Assembly (NCBI RefSeq): GCF_004683965.1
Contig: NZ_CP038436.1
Location: 1,984,001 to 2,048,000 of the forward strand
From: Nocardioides seonyuensis
Lineage (GTDB): Bacteria; Actinomycetota; Actinomycetes; Propionibacteriales; Nocardioidaceae
Reading direction: 5' to 3'
DNA: 64,000 bases
Shown here: in pieces, positions 16,302-25,896 of the stretch
Layout of the letters: every line of letters starts with the position of its first letter
How positions within the stretch are numbered: position 1 is the first letter of the stretch
Translations under genes and position numbers: made by a program
Notes under the pieces: model-generated
The model's input: only the letters and a program-made list of their open reading frames with translations
Database searches by the model: none
Told to the model about the DNA's origin: nothing

Positions 16302-17903
16302 TCAGGCCACGCCGTGTTCTCGCGCCCAGGCGGCAGCGGCGGTCCGGGAGGAGACGCCTATCTTCGTGAAGATGCTGGCGAGATGGCGGCTGACGGTCTT
16401 GTCGCTGATCACGAGCGCCTCGGCCACCTGCTTGTTGGTCAGGCCGGCAGCCACCTGGGCCAGCACCTGCACCTCTCGTGCCGTGAGCCCGCCGGGAGCG
16501 GCCAGGACCGACAGGCGAGCCAGGTCGGCACGGGCGCCGAGCCGGTCGTAGATCGCACGGGCGGTGGCCTCTTCCGCGTCGGCGCGTACGACGTCGCCGC
16601 GACCTCGGCACGCCACCGCGAGGGCCTCGTGGACCTGGGCGCTCGCATGCCGGTACCGCTGCTCGCGGTAGATCCGCGCGGCATCCTCCAGCAGCGGCAC
16701 GGCGTCGTCGTACCTGCCGGCGTCGCTGAGCAGCACCGCCCGCGCGTGCGACGCCGCAGCCACCAGGCCCGGGGTGCCGAACCGGCGGGCCGTTGCCTCC
16801 AGCTCGTCGACCAGGGACGCCGCCCACTGGCGCTCGCCTGCGTCGAGGGCGAGTCGCACGGCAGGTCCGATGACGCGGGAGCGAGACAACGGCCCCTCGG
16901 CGGCCATCGCGACCCGGAGCCCGGCCAGAGCCTCATCTGTCCGCCCGGCTGCGTGGTGGAGGAGCGCCTGACCCGGCTCCGGCTCGATGCCGAGCTCGCG
17001 CGCCCGGTCGTACGCCGCCTGCGCCGCATCGCGGTCGCCCCGCAACCGGTGCACCTCCCCGAGCTCGTGGAAGCCGGCGCCGGCCAGCCAACTGTGGGCC
17101 GGCGCGAGCTGGTCGCTCTGCTCGCCCATCTCTGCCACCACCTCGTCCCAGCGCCCCTCGGCACGCAGCAGCTGGAGCTGGTGCACGCGGGTCACCCCGG
17201 CGTAGAGGAACGTGTCTGACAGGGGCGATGCCCATGCGGCGAGGGTGTCCGTCCAGGCGCGCATGCGGGCCAGGTCGCCCAGTCCCTCGCACAGGTGGAT
17301 CACCGAGCAGAACAGGTCGCCGGCCCACAACGGGTCGACTTGGCCGTCGACGATGGGCAGCAGGGCCTCGTCCAGCACCTCGAAGCCGGTGAGGTCTCCG
17401 CTGCGCACGGTCGCCATGCCGGTCAGCCCGAGGGCGAAGCAGTCGAGGGTGCGATCGTCGTACGCGTCGGCCATGTCCCGGAGCCGCGACGCAACCTCCA
17501 GGGCCTCGCTCGGGTCGGTGTCCAGGTCGAGGTCGGCCGTCGCCAGCACGTAGTCCGCGTAGCTGTGCACGACCGAGGGCGGCTGGTCGCGCAGCAGCCG
17601 CCGCGCCCTGGCGAGCCAGGTCGAGGCGACGGTGAGGTCGCCACGGATCGCCCACTGGAGCCCGACACGAAGCGCACGCTCGGCCGCCTCGACGACCCGC
17701 CCGTCGGCCAGCAGCCTCTCGTGCTGCACCTGGTCGAGCCGGGTGCTCTCGTCGGCATGGCGCAGCCACCAGTGGGCGCGACCGAGCTCGTCGAGCTCGG
17801 CAAGGGTGAGCTCGCCCTCGCGGGGGCCGAGACGCGCCACAACTGCGCCCCAGTCGGGCCCGGCGACGGGAGCGCGTGTGCTCACGTTCGCATCGAACGC
17901 CAT
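16302..17903 (-). CDS. LuxR-family regulator with TPR-like domain
   Basis: 533 residues from ATG 17903; ATG 17939 is also possible. The first 460 residues are helical Ala/Arg/Leu-rich repeats of TPR type. The C-terminus is a LuxR/GerE helix-turn-helix (about 470-530: GGLTAREVQVLAQVAAGLTNKQVAEALVISDKTVSRHL). No Walker motif is present, so it lacks the ATPase of MalT/LAL regulators. It is codirectional with the methyltransferase downstream, which it probably controls through the double dyad between them. Inducing signal unknown. Confidence 0.85.
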   Translation of the reverse strand: MAFDANVSTRAPVAGPDWGAVVARLGPREGELTLAELDELGRAHWWLRHADESTRLDQVQHERLLADGRVVEAAERALRVGLQWAIRGDLTVASTWLARARRLLRDQPPSVVHSYADYVLATADLDLDTDPSEALEVASRLRDMADAYDDRTLDCFALGLTGMATVRSGDLTGFEVLDEALLPIVDGQVDPLWAGDLFCSVIHLCEGLGDLARMRAWTDTLAAWASPLSDTFLYAGVTRVHQLQLLRAEGRWDEVVAEMGEQSDQLAPAHSWLAGAGFHELGEVHRLRGDRDAAQAAYDRARELGIEPEPGQALLHHAAGRTDEALAGLRVAMAAEGPLSRSRVIGPAVRLALDAGERQWAASLVDELEATARRFGTPGLVAAASHARAVLLSDAGRYDDAVPLLEDAARIYREQRYRHASAQVHEALAVACRGRGDVVRADAEEATARAIYDRLGARADLARLSVLAAPGGLTAREVQVLAQVAAGLTNKQVAEALVISDKTVSRHLASIFTKIGVSSRTAAAAWAREHGVA

Positions 17904-17951
17904 CTCCCGAGTGTTCTCCCCCGGGCGGCCCATTGGCAACGATCGGGGGGA

Positions 17952-18503
17952 TCAGTCCCGGCGACGGAACAGGCCGCGCCGGCGGCGGGAGGGCTGGTCG
18001 GCCTGCTGCCGGGCGAGCGCGGCGCGCTGGGCCTCTACCCGCGCCGTACGACGCTCCCGCCACGCAGCGACCTCGGCGTCCACGTCGCGGGTGGGCGTGA
18101 TCACCGGCGGTCCGCCCTGGAGCTGGCGTCGTACCTCCACCACCCGACGGTTGAACTCCTCGAGCTCCCGACGGACCTCGGCCTCGACGTTCAGCCGGTC
18201 GAGGGTGCTGTCGAGCTCGGCGTCCTCCTTGCGCAGGGCCAGCGCCGGGGGCAGCACGCCGGTGACCTGCTCGCGCTCGATGAGCTTCTTGACCCACCAG
18301 TCGGGATCGTGCTCGGCCCCCAGCCCCTCCAGGGGCTTGCCGTAGCCCGGCAGGTCGTCGAAGTCGCCGCGCTCGAAGGCCACGCGCAGCTGCTGCTCGA
18401 CCCACTGCGTCTGGTGCTGGATCCGTGCCGCCGCGGCTGAGCCTCCGGTGCGCGTGTCGCGGGCAGGCTCACGGTCTGGCGCCTGTCGTTGCTCGTCGGT
18501 CAT
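17952..18503 (-). CDS. DUF1992 (DnaJ-homologue subfamily C28-like) protein
   Basis: 183 residues. The DUF1992 core lies at about 28-95, with the conserved FDDLPGYGKPL and WWVKKLIEREQ. The C-terminal half is a long charged helix ending in a Lys/Arg-rich tail. Family members are small, cytosolic and uncharacterised in bacteria; eukaryotic relatives are DNAJC28-like without a J domain. GGAGGTGA 6 nt before the ATG fixes the start. It lies between the LuxR gene and the giant secreted protein, both on the same strand. Confidence 0.85.
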   Translation of the reverse strand: MTDEQRQAPDREPARDTRTGGSAAAARIQHQTQWVEQQLRVAFERGDFDDLPGYGKPLEGLGAEHDPDWWVKKLIEREQVTGVLPPALALRKEDAELDSTLDRLNVEAEVRRELEEFNRRVVEVRRQLQGGPPVITPTRDVDAEVAAWRERRTARVEAQRAALARQQADQPSRRRRGLFRRRD

Positions 18504-18553
18504 GTGCTCACCTCCGCAGCCCCAGCCTACGACGGCGCCGGACCAGACCCCAC

Positions 18554-21500
18554 TCAGCCGGTGACCTTCAGGACCACCCTCTTCGACGTGGACGCGACGA
18601 TCCCGGTCGTGCCGGAGTAGACCGCGCGGAGCTTGTAGCGGCCCTTCTTCAGCTTGGGGAGACGCGCCTTCGCCACACCCTTCGCGCTGGCTGCGAGCTT
18701 GATCTTGGCGACCAGCTTCTTGCCTGCGAAGACCTTGACGACCCCGGTGGGGGAGACGAGGCCCGTTGCCTTGACCGTGACGGTGACCCGGGCGCGCTTG
18801 CCGACCGAGGTCGACTTCGGAGCCTTGAGGGTCGTCGTCGAGGCCGCGGGTGCCACGGGTCCCACAGGAGGCGCGGGCGGCTGGGTCGGCACCGGCGTCG
18901 GGGTGGGTGTCGGTGTCGGGGTGGGGCTCGGCGTCGGTGTCGGCGTCGGCGTGGGAGTCGGCGTCACGACCGGGGCCGCGGTGGCGAGGACCCCTGCCGA
19001 GGTGACGACACCCGTGCGGTAGCCGACCCTGCTGGCGCTCACGCGGACGGACAGGCGGCGACCTGCGTCGCCCGCCCGCACCTGGTAGGTCTCACCCGTC
19101 TCGCCTGCCACCGGCGTTCCGTCGAGCAGCCACTGGCGTGACTGCTCCACGTCCGTGGGAGTCCAGGACGCCGGCGGTGCGGTCAGCAGGGTGCCGACCA
19201 CGCCCGAGCCGGTCGGCGCGGGCAGCGGGTCGGCGACGGGGGCGTCGCCCTCGAGCGCGACGACCGCGTTGCTGGTCGCTGTGCCGGTCGCCCTGCCCGG
19301 TGCCGTCGCGGTGTAGCGGACCGAGATCGGCGCTCCGACGTCCCCGGGGCGCACGACGTACGTGGTCCCGGTCTCACCGGCGATCTCCTCACCGTTGCGC
19401 AGCCACTGGATGGTCTGCTCCACCTCGGCGGGGGTCCACACGGGCGAGGCGCTGGTGAGGACGGTCCCCACCTTGCGGGTGCCCGAGGGAGCAGCGGGTC
19501 GTGGCGTGGAGGGTGCTTCACCGATCAGCCCGACGACCGGGTTGCTGGTCGCGGTCCCGTCGGCCCGGCCAGGGACCCGGCCGGTGTACCTCACCGAGAG
19601 GGGCTCGTCGACGTCGGTCGGCTGGACGACGTACGTCGCCGTGGTCGCGCCAGCGATCACCTCACCGCCGCGCAGCCACTCGACCGTGGACGTGACGCCG
19701 GTGAGGCTCCAGGTCGGCGCCGTGGCGGTGAGGGACGTGCCGACCTTGCCGGAGCCGCTCACCACCGGCAGCGAGGTCGCGGTCGGAGCGTCGCCCTGGA
19801 CGCCCGTCACCGGGTCGCTGACCGCGACGCCCGGGTTCCGGCCGGGGACGCTGGCGGTGTAGCGCACGGTGATCGCCTGGCCGACGTCCTCTGCGCGGAC
19901 TGCGTACGAGCTGGTGCTCTGGCTCGCGATCGGGGTCCCGTCACGAAGCCACTGGATCGTGTGCGTGACACCGTCGAGGTCCCACGTCGGCGCGGTGCTC
20001 GTGAGGGTCGTGCCGACCTTCGGTGTCCCGGAGATCGTGGGCTGCGTCACCAGGGCAGGGGCGGATCCCTGCGTGCCGGTGATCTGGTTGCTGAGCACCT
20101 CCGTGGGCGAGTGGCCGGGCAGGGTGCCGGTGACCTGCAGGGTGAGGGCGGCGCCCACGTCGGCGGCCACGACGTCGTACGTCTGGCCGGTGGCGCCGGT
20201 GATGGGCGAGCCGTTGCGCATCCACTGGCGCGAGGACTCGGTGCCGGCGCGGTCCCAGGTGGGCATGGTCGACTCCAGCACCGTCCCGACGGCGCCGCTG
20301 CCGGTGATCACCGGATCGGTCGTCGCGACGGGGCCGGGAGCGGGCTTGCCCACGAGGGCGGCGCTGGTCGAGGTGCCGGTGCCGAACTCGTCAGAGACAC
20401 CGGTGGCCACGACGGTGATGGAGGCCCCGACGTCCTGGGCCCGCACGGTGTAGGTGGATCCGGTCGCTCCCGCGATGTCCGTGGAGTTGCGGCGCCACTG
20501 GTAGGTGGTCGTCGCGGGCACGCCCCAGATCGGCGGCACCGCCGTCAGCTCGGTCTCGAAGACCCCGCTGCCGTCGATGGCCACCGGAGTGGTCGCTTCG
20601 GGCACGCCGCCCACGGTGAACGTCTGCCAGGTCGTCGGGTCGGTCGAGCGGCCGTCCACGTCCACGGAGGTGACCCGCCACTGGTAGGTGGTGCCCACGA
20701 CCATGGGGATCGTGGGCGCCCAGCCGGTCGCGGGCGTGGTGGGCGTGGTGGCCGGGGTCGGGTACGTCTGACCCAGCGGCCGCAGGTCGACCTTGTACTT
20801 GGCAGCCTCCGCCACGGGCGCCCAGCGGAGCACCAGACCTCGTGAGCCCACCTCCGCGCCCGCCGCCGGAGCGAGGGGCACGGGGTTCATGAGAGCGACC
20901 TTGAACTCGCCGATCTCGGACCACGGACCGGCGTTGCCCGCCGGGTCGACGCGCTGGACGCGCCAGACGTAGGGCTTGTCCGAGGCCTGCAGGGTCGCGA
21001 TGGTCATGAAGTTGACCGTCGAGCCGGTGGCGAAGGCAGTCCGCTTCGTCAGGGCGTTGACCTTGAGGTTGTTGGTGGAGAAGTTCCGGTCGCCGTTGGC
21101 GGCGACCTGGATGCGGTAGTCGCTGGCGAAGGGCTGCGCGGCCCACCTGAACGGCACGGCGCCCGTGACGACGGGCACGTCCCCGGTCGGGCTCGCCAGA
21201 GGTGACGTCAGCGCGACCGCCGGGGTCTTCTTGTCGAGGCGTCGTGGTTCGGTCCACCCGAGGGCATTGCCGTTGCCGTCGATGGGCTGGACGCGCCACC
21301 ACAGCGGGCCTTCGGGGTACAGCGTGCCCGCGGACGTGTAGGTCGTCTGGTCGACCGTGACGTCGTCCAGCGGGGAGGCGAAGGTCGACTCGTTGTCCAC
21401 CTGCACCTGGTAGCTCCGCGCGGACTGGTAGCTCGTCTCGCCGGTCTCGTAGGTCGTCGCCCGGTTGGTCTCGAAGTAGTCCTTCCAGGAGAAGGCGACC

Positions 21501-23833
21501 TCGGTCGAGTCGATCACCGTGCCGGCCGCCGGAGCCAGCAGCTCCAGCTCGGGGGAGCTCTTGCGGAAGGCGTGCTGGGCGGTGTCCTGCGTCGAGGTCG
21601 GGTCCGGGCCGCACACGGTCGCGGCCTTGCAGGGCTGGATGACCCAGTGGTACGGCGTCTGCGCCTGGCTGTCCTGCAGTGCCTTGAACGGGTAGGTCCA
21701 GGTCGGCGCCCAGCGCGTGTTCGGGGTGCGCGGCGGGGTTGAGTCCAGGGCGCCGGTGGTGAAGTCGCCGTCGCGGGAGACGTGCACGCGGTACTCCGAG
21801 GCGTAGACCACCGGGTCCCAGTCGAGCACGGGCGTGGACGGCACGTTGTCGCACAGGGCCCCGTTGTCGGCCAGCGTCGCGGTGCATGCGGCACCGGCGT
21901 CGAGGCTGGAGCCGGTGAGCGCGAGGCGGTGGCCGGTGAGGGGCTCCAGGGGCAGGACGGTGAACTGGCCGATGGGGCCAGGGCCGGCGATCTGGTAGCC
22001 GAACTTGTCGTAGGCGGTGGCCCGCCACCGGTAGGTGCCGGGGCGCAACAGCAGGGTCGAGAGGTCGGTCGCCGCCGGGAACGCCAGCTTGTCGGTCACG
22101 ATCGGGGCGGTCCCGGTCGCGAACCAGCCGCCGGTGGCAACGTCCCCGACCTCGAGCCGGTAGTGGTCGGCGCCGAGCACCGCGCCCCACCGCAGGCTGG
22201 GCGCGTCGTACGTCGGAGCGCCCTCGGGGAACGGCACCAGCGGGGTGCTGGTGTCCGTCGGCGGGGAGATCGTGAAGGGGATGGTGACGGTCTCGCTGAC
22301 ACGACCCGCTGCGTCGAGGGCCCTCAGGGTGTAGCGGTAGGGGTTGTCGAGCGTGTTGATGATGGACACGCCGATGGGCGAGAACGACGTCGAGTGGGTC
22401 GTCTTCTGCAGGACCTGCATGCCGTTGCCGCGGAAGAGGGTGACCTCGTACACCTCGGTGCCGGGGACCGGCTCCCAGTCGAGGATGGGCACCTCCACGT
22501 CGGTGTTAGGGACGGGGGTGTTGACCACGATCGCCTCGGGGTCGCGGTAGACGAACTGCTGGGTCGGGGAGAAGAGCCCCGTCAGCCCGGTCGCGGCGTA
22601 CGGTGCATCGATCGGACGCACCTTCCAGTAGTGGACGATGCCCTCCGACCTGGGCATGCACTGGTCCACGGGAAAGATCTCACCCGGCGTGTACGTCGTG
22701 CCGGCGACGACGCACTTCGACACGACCGTGAAGTTGGGGTCCGTGCTCACCCACAGCTCGTACTGGGAGGCGTGGCTGACGGGAGTCCACTCGAAGTAGA
22801 GGTCGTCACCCACCGGGACCAGGTCACCCTCCGGGTCGAAGGGGTGCACGGGGGTGGGGACGTCGCGCCAGACCCGGTTGAAGGAGTAGTGGACCTCCGG
22901 CGAGACACGGACCCAGTCGGTGGGGTTGCCGTCGAGGTCGCGTGCCCGCACCCGCCAGAAGTACTGGTCGTTGCCGAAGGTCGTGCTGGGCGAGAAGTTG
23001 GTGCCGAGGATCTTGTCGGGGACCGACGAGGTCGACTCGGGGCTGCTGAACGCGAAGTCGTCATCGACCTGGAGCTCGTAGTGCTTGGCTCCGGGGACGG
23101 GGTCCCAGTCCAGCACGACGTCGGTGACCTCCGCGTCGTTCGACGGGCCGTTGATCGCGGGCAGCCCGATCGCTCCGACCGTGTAGGAGCGCGGCGTGGA
23201 GTAGTCAGAGGCGTAGCCGTCCGCGAGGCTGGCGCGCACCCGCCAGTGATAGGTCTGGTGCGGAGCCTGGTTGTCGGGGACCACGAGGGCGGTGGCCTCG
23301 GTGGAGTAGCTCCGGGCGTCTACGAACCCCGGCTCGGTGTCCACCTCGACGGTGTAGGAGGCAGCGCCGGGAACCGGGGCCCACGTCAGCAGCGGTGGGT
23401 CCGCGGGCTGCTGCAGCGTGATTCCGTCCGCGGGGGACTCCAGCACCGGCCCGGCCGTCGTCTCGACCGCGAAGCTGCTGGTCGCCACCGGCCCCCATGC
23501 GCCGGCGGCGTCCCTGGCGCTGACCTGCAGGTACTGCGTCCCCCGAGCCAGCAGCCTGGTGGGGATGGACACCGTGTTGGGCGTCTTGACCGTCCACTCC
23601 GGAGTGGCGAAGGAGGAGTCGTTGTCGACCTTGACGTCGTACTCCACTGCACCGTCGACCGGGCGCCACGTCAGCTCGACCGACTGTCCGGTGCCACCGA
23701 CCGGGCCCGTGATCTCCGGGGCCGCCGGCACCGCGTGGGCGGGAGCGGCCTGGAACGCCACGGCGACGACCGCGGTGGCGACTCCCGCGTGGACCAGGCG
23801 ACGGAGCTGGCGAGCGGGCACGGACGTGGGCAT
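18554..23833 (-). CDS. Giant secreted FnIII/Ig-repeat protein
   Basis: 1759 residues. A Sec signal peptide (1-34, ending APAHA) precedes about ten FnIII-like repeats (to about 1080), each with an LxWxPVPGAxxYxVxVD-type core. Six ~90-residue repeats follow, with patterns like VGTxLTxxxPTW and QWLRDGxxI, then a Thr-Pro linker and a final Ig-like domain rich in Lys. There is no LPxTG or transmembrane anchor, so it is probably released or held by cell-wall contacts. ATG 23833 has AGGGGGA 6 nt upstream; the upstream in-frame extension is not needed. It is likely an adhesin or surface/matrix protein; no catalytic domain is seen. Repeats of this type also occur at 63.3 kb. Confidence 0.85.
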   Translation of the reverse strand: MPTSVPARQLRRLVHAGVATAVVAVAFQAAPAHAVPAAPEITGPVGGTGQSVELTWRPVDGAVEYDVKVDNDSSFATPEWTVKTPNTVSIPTRLLARGTQYLQVSARDAAGAWGPVATSSFAVETTAGPVLESPADGITLQQPADPPLLTWAPVPGAASYTVEVDTEPGFVDARSYSTEATALVVPDNQAPHQTYHWRVRASLADGYASDYSTPRSYTVGAIGLPAINGPSNDAEVTDVVLDWDPVPGAKHYELQVDDDFAFSSPESTSSVPDKILGTNFSPSTTFGNDQYFWRVRARDLDGNPTDWVRVSPEVHYSFNRVWRDVPTPVHPFDPEGDLVPVGDDLYFEWTPVSHASQYELWVSTDPNFTVVSKCVVAGTTYTPGEIFPVDQCMPRSEGIVHYWKVRPIDAPYAATGLTGLFSPTQQFVYRDPEAIVVNTPVPNTDVEVPILDWEPVPGTEVYEVTLFRGNGMQVLQKTTHSTSFSPIGVSIINTLDNPYRYTLRALDAAGRVSETVTIPFTISPPTDTSTPLVPFPEGAPTYDAPSLRWGAVLGADHYRLEVGDVATGGWFATGTAPIVTDKLAFPAATDLSTLLLRPGTYRWRATAYDKFGYQIAGPGPIGQFTVLPLEPLTGHRLALTGSSLDAGAACTATLADNGALCDNVPSTPVLDWDPVVYASEYRVHVSRDGDFTTGALDSTPPRTPNTRWAPTWTYPFKALQDSQAQTPYHWVIQPCKAATVCGPDPTSTQDTAQHAFRKSSPELELLAPAAGTVIDSTEVAFSWKDYFETNRATTYETGETSYQSARSYQVQVDNESTFASPLDDVTVDQTTYTSAGTLYPEGPLWWRVQPIDGNGNALGWTEPRRLDKKTPAVALTSPLASPTGDVPVVTGAVPFRWAAQPFASDYRIQVAANGDRNFSTNNLKVNALTKRTAFATGSTVNFMTIATLQASDKPYVWRVQRVDPAGNAGPWSEIGEFKVALMNPVPLAPAAGAEVGSRGLVLRWAPVAEAAKYKVDLRPLGQTYPTPATTPTTPATGWAPTIPMVVGTTYQWRVTSVDVDGRSTDPTTWQTFTVGGVPEATTPVAIDGSGVFETELTAVPPIWGVPATTTYQWRRNSTDIAGATGSTYTVRAQDVGASITVVATGVSDEFGTGTSTSAALVGKPAPGPVATTDPVITGSGAVGTVLESTMPTWDRAGTESSRQWMRNGSPITGATGQTYDVVAADVGAALTLQVTGTLPGHSPTEVLSNQITGTQGSAPALVTQPTISGTPKVGTTLTSTAPTWDLDGVTHTIQWLRDGTPIASQSTSSYAVRAEDVGQAITVRYTASVPGRNPGVAVSDPVTGVQGDAPTATSLPVVSGSGKVGTSLTATAPTWSLTGVTSTVEWLRGGEVIAGATTATYVVQPTDVDEPLSVRYTGRVPGRADGTATSNPVVGLIGEAPSTPRPAAPSGTRKVGTVLTSASPVWTPAEVEQTIQWLRNGEEIAGETGTTYVVRPGDVGAPISVRYTATAPGRATGTATSNAVVALEGDAPVADPLPAPTGSGVVGTLLTAPPASWTPTDVEQSRQWLLDGTPVAGETGETYQVRAGDAGRRLSVRVSASRVGYRTGVVTSAGVLATAAPVVTPTPTPTPTPTPSPTPTPTPTPTPVPTQPPAPPVGPVAPAASTTTLKAPKSTSVGKRARVTVTVKATGLVSPTGVVKVFAGKKLVAKIKLAASAKGVAKARLPKLKKGRYKLRAVYSGTTGIVASTSKRVVLKVTG

Positions 23834-23925
23834 GGATTTCCCCCTGAGACATGGATGTTCACGCGCGACGCTAGGTCCTGGCTCGCGCGGCATCGAGCGT
23901 TCTGGGGGCAACTAGTCCGTTCGGA

Positions 23926-24555
23926 CTATGGATGCTGGCGGGTCGGGGGCGTGTCGCCGCTCCAGCGGCCGCGGTGCACCACGTCGGTACGACGCTCCCG
24001 CCGCGCCGGCGACCCCGCTGCGCCGGCGTCCGCCACGCGGTGGCCGACGGTGATCGCGCCGATCGGGTGGTGCTCCCCGGGCACGCCGAACGCCTCGCGG
24101 AACGGCTGGATCGTCTCCGGCGGGATCCCGAAGAAGCAGGCCCCGAGCCCCTCGTCGACGGCTGTCTGCAGGATCAGCAGGGACGCCATGCCGGTGTCCA
24201 CGTACCAGTAGGGGACCGGCCAACGATGCTCGTCGCGGTCGGTCCACCCCTTGTCACCCTCGGCGTAGCGGTCGAGGTAGGCGGTCTTGCTCGCCAACGG
24301 GACGATGACGACGGGTGCCGTGCGCATGCCATCGAGCCAGGTGCTGGGGGGTTTCGTGACGGGGGTCGTCGCGTCCCAGAAGCGGGCCACGTCCTCGGCG
24401 GTGTCGAGCACGAGGAACGCCCAGCCCTGGCTGAAGCCGGCGCTGGGGGCGCGCTGGGCGTTGGCCAGCATCCGGTCGACGACCTCGGCGGCGACGGGGC
24501 GGTCGTCGTACCTCCGGATCATGCGGCGGCGACGGACGACCTCCTGGAACTCCAT
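23926..24555 (-). CDS. Nitroreductase-family protein
   Basis: 209 residues. FMN-binding nitroreductase fold: N-terminal VVRRRRMIRRYDDRPV, APSAGFSQGWAFLV, and the later GLGACFFGIPPE and GAITVGHR. The reaction is NAD(P)H-dependent reduction of an unknown substrate. It is divergent from cds1, with only 32 bp between the start codons. No Shine-Dalgarno sequence is visible, which suggests a leaderless transcript. The C-terminal 30 residues are Arg/Gly-rich and probably disordered. Confidence 0.87.
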   Translation of the reverse strand: MEFQEVVRRRRMIRRYDDRPVAAEVVDRMLANAQRAPSAGFSQGWAFLVLDTAEDVARFWDATTPVTKPPSTWLDGMRTAPVVIVPLASKTAYLDRYAEGDKGWTDRDEHRWPVPYWYVDTGMASLLILQTAVDEGLGACFFGIPPETIQPFREAFGVPGEHHPIGAITVGHRVADAGAAGSPARRERRTDVVHRGRWSGDTPPTRQHP

Positions 24556-24587
24556 GGGGCGACTCTGGCACGCGTTAGGTTGGCCCG

Positions 24588-25688
24588 ATGAGCGAGCCGT
24601 TGATCGAGGTCGACCACCTGGACCCGGCCGACCGGGCCTGGGTCGTGACCGCCATCCGCAAGCTCCAGCGCGACCAGAACCGCTCGGCCGACACCCACCT
24701 CCACGCCGTGCCCATGCCCGGCCTGCCCGGCATCGACCTCTACCTCAAGGACGAGTCGACCCATCCCACCGGCAGCCTCAAGCACCGGTTGGCGCGCTCG
24801 CTGTTCCTCTACGGCCTCTGCAGCGGTCTCATCCACGAGGGCACCCACGTCGTCGAGGCCTCCAGCGGCTCCACGGCGGTGAGCGAGGCCCACTTCGCGA
24901 TGATCCTCGGGCTTCCTTTCACGGCGGTGATGGCGCGCACGACGTCGCCGTCGAAGATCGCACTCATCGAGCGCGAGGGTGGCCAGTGCGTGCTCGTCGA
25001 CGACCCGGCGTCGGTGTACGACGTCGCGCGGGGGCTCGCGGCCGAGAAGGGCGGCCACTACCTCGACCAGTTCACCTTCGCCGAGCGCGCGACCGACTGG
25101 CGGGGCAACAACAACATCGCCGAGTCGATCTTCGAGCAGCTGTCGATGGAGCGGCACCCCGAGCCGCAGTGGGTCGTCGTCGGGGCCGGGACCGGAGGGA
25201 CGAGCGCCACGATCGGCCGCTACGTCCGCTACCGCGGGCTGTCGACGCGCGTGTGCGTCGTCGACCCCGAGGACTCCGCGTTCCTCGCGGCCTTCCGGCA
25301 TCCCGACTGCGGTGAGACGACGTGCGGCTCGAGGATCGAGGGGATCGGCCGTCCGCGCCAGGAGCCGTCGTTCCTGCCGGCTGTCATCGACCGGCTCGTC
25401 AGGGTGCCCGACGCGGCGTCGGTCGCCGCCGCCCACTTCCTGCGCGCGCGCACGGGCCTGCTCGCGGGGCCCTCCACCGGCACCGCGCTCTACGCCGCGG
25501 TGAAGCTCGCCTGCGACATGGCCGCTGCCGGCGAGACGGGCTCGATCGTCACGCTGCTCTGCGACGACGGGGTGCGCTACCTCGACACCTACTTCTCCGA
25601 GGCCTGGGTGGCTGAGCAGGGGTGGGACCTGGCGCCCTACCTCGACGTGCTCGAGCAGGCCTGGGACCAGGGAACCTGGCCCACCTGA
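24588..25688 (+). CDS. cds1: PLP-dependent L-cysteine desulfhydrase (Cds1-like)
   Basis: 366 residues, a fold-type II cysteine synthase family member. The PLP lysine is K65 in [13 protein letters not shown]; the phosphate loop is [16 protein letters not shown]. Long stretches ([24 protein letters not shown]) match mycobacterial Rv3684/Cds1, which breaks L-cysteine into sulfide, pyruvate and ammonia. It is thus probably catabolic rather than a cysteine synthase. It starts 7 nt after a TTAGGT box-like element, consistent with leaderless translation. It is followed by a long hairpin before the hut operon. Confidence 0.87.
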   Translation: MSEPLIEVDHLDPADRAWVVTAIRKLQRDQNRSADTHLHAVPMPGLPGIDLYLKDESTHPTGSLKHRLARSLFLYGLCSGLIHEGTHVVEASSGSTAVSEAHFAMILGLPFTAVMARTTSPSKIALIEREGGQCVLVDDPASVYDVARGLAAEKGGHYLDQFTFAERATDWRGNNNIAESIFEQLSMERHPEPQWVVVGAGTGGTSATIGRYVRYRGLSTRVCVVDPEDSAFLAAFRHPDCGETTCGSRIEGIGRPRQEPSFLPAVIDRLVRVPDAASVAAAHFLRARTGLLAGPSTGTALYAAVKLACDMAAAGETGSIVTLLCDDGVRYLDTYFSEAWVAEQGWDLAPYLDVLEQAWDQGTWPT

Positions 25689-25751
25689 CACAGCGCCGAC
25701 CCGACGGCCGTCCGGTGTGCCGGCCTGCCCGGCCTGAACCCCCTCTCGAGA

Positions 25752-25810
25752 TAGTCCGTATCAAATAGCTCATGCGAGGGCTGGTCTGACGAGCTTCTTG
25801 ATACGGACTA
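25752..25810. other. 59-nt long inverted repeat / hairpin
   Basis: TAGTCCGTATCAA (25752-25764) pairs exactly with TTGATACGGACTA (25798-25810). Inside, AGCTC pairs with GAGCT across a small internal loop, leaving a 19-nt loop. It is unusually AT-rich for this genome and lies between cds1 and the M20-hutF-hutI operon. It may be a terminator, a two-half-site operator or a structured leader. The right arm also contains a -35-like TTGATA. Confidence 0.7.
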
Positions 25811-25825
25811 CCAGGGGGAGGAGGT

Positions 25826-25841
25826 GTCTCGGATTCGAGAC
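25826..25841. promoter_or_regulatory. Candidate HutR operator, M20-hutF-hutI operon
   Basis: GTCTCG-GATT-CGAGAC: arms identical to the hutH site at 5032. It ends 55 nt before the M20 start codon and sits just downstream of a -35-like TTGATA at 25798. Confidence 0.7.
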
Positions 25842-25896
25842 GGACCGGCGCCGTGTCGCGTTGCTGCCGGACGTCCCGTCCGGTGGACTGGTCCCC

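Noticed and set aside
18890-18965. GT-rich simple repeat, possible regulatory tract
   Set aside because: It encodes the Thr-Pro linker of the giant secreted protein, so it is explained by coding.
21782-24211. 809-codon plus-strand open frame
   Set aside because: Antisense to the FnIII/Ig protein and nitroreductase gene; no known domain.
25798-25896. Upstream in-frame extension of the M20 gene
   Set aside because: It would translate through the HutR-type dyad; the family alignment starts at MPASTFEQMW and residues before it do not resemble homologues.
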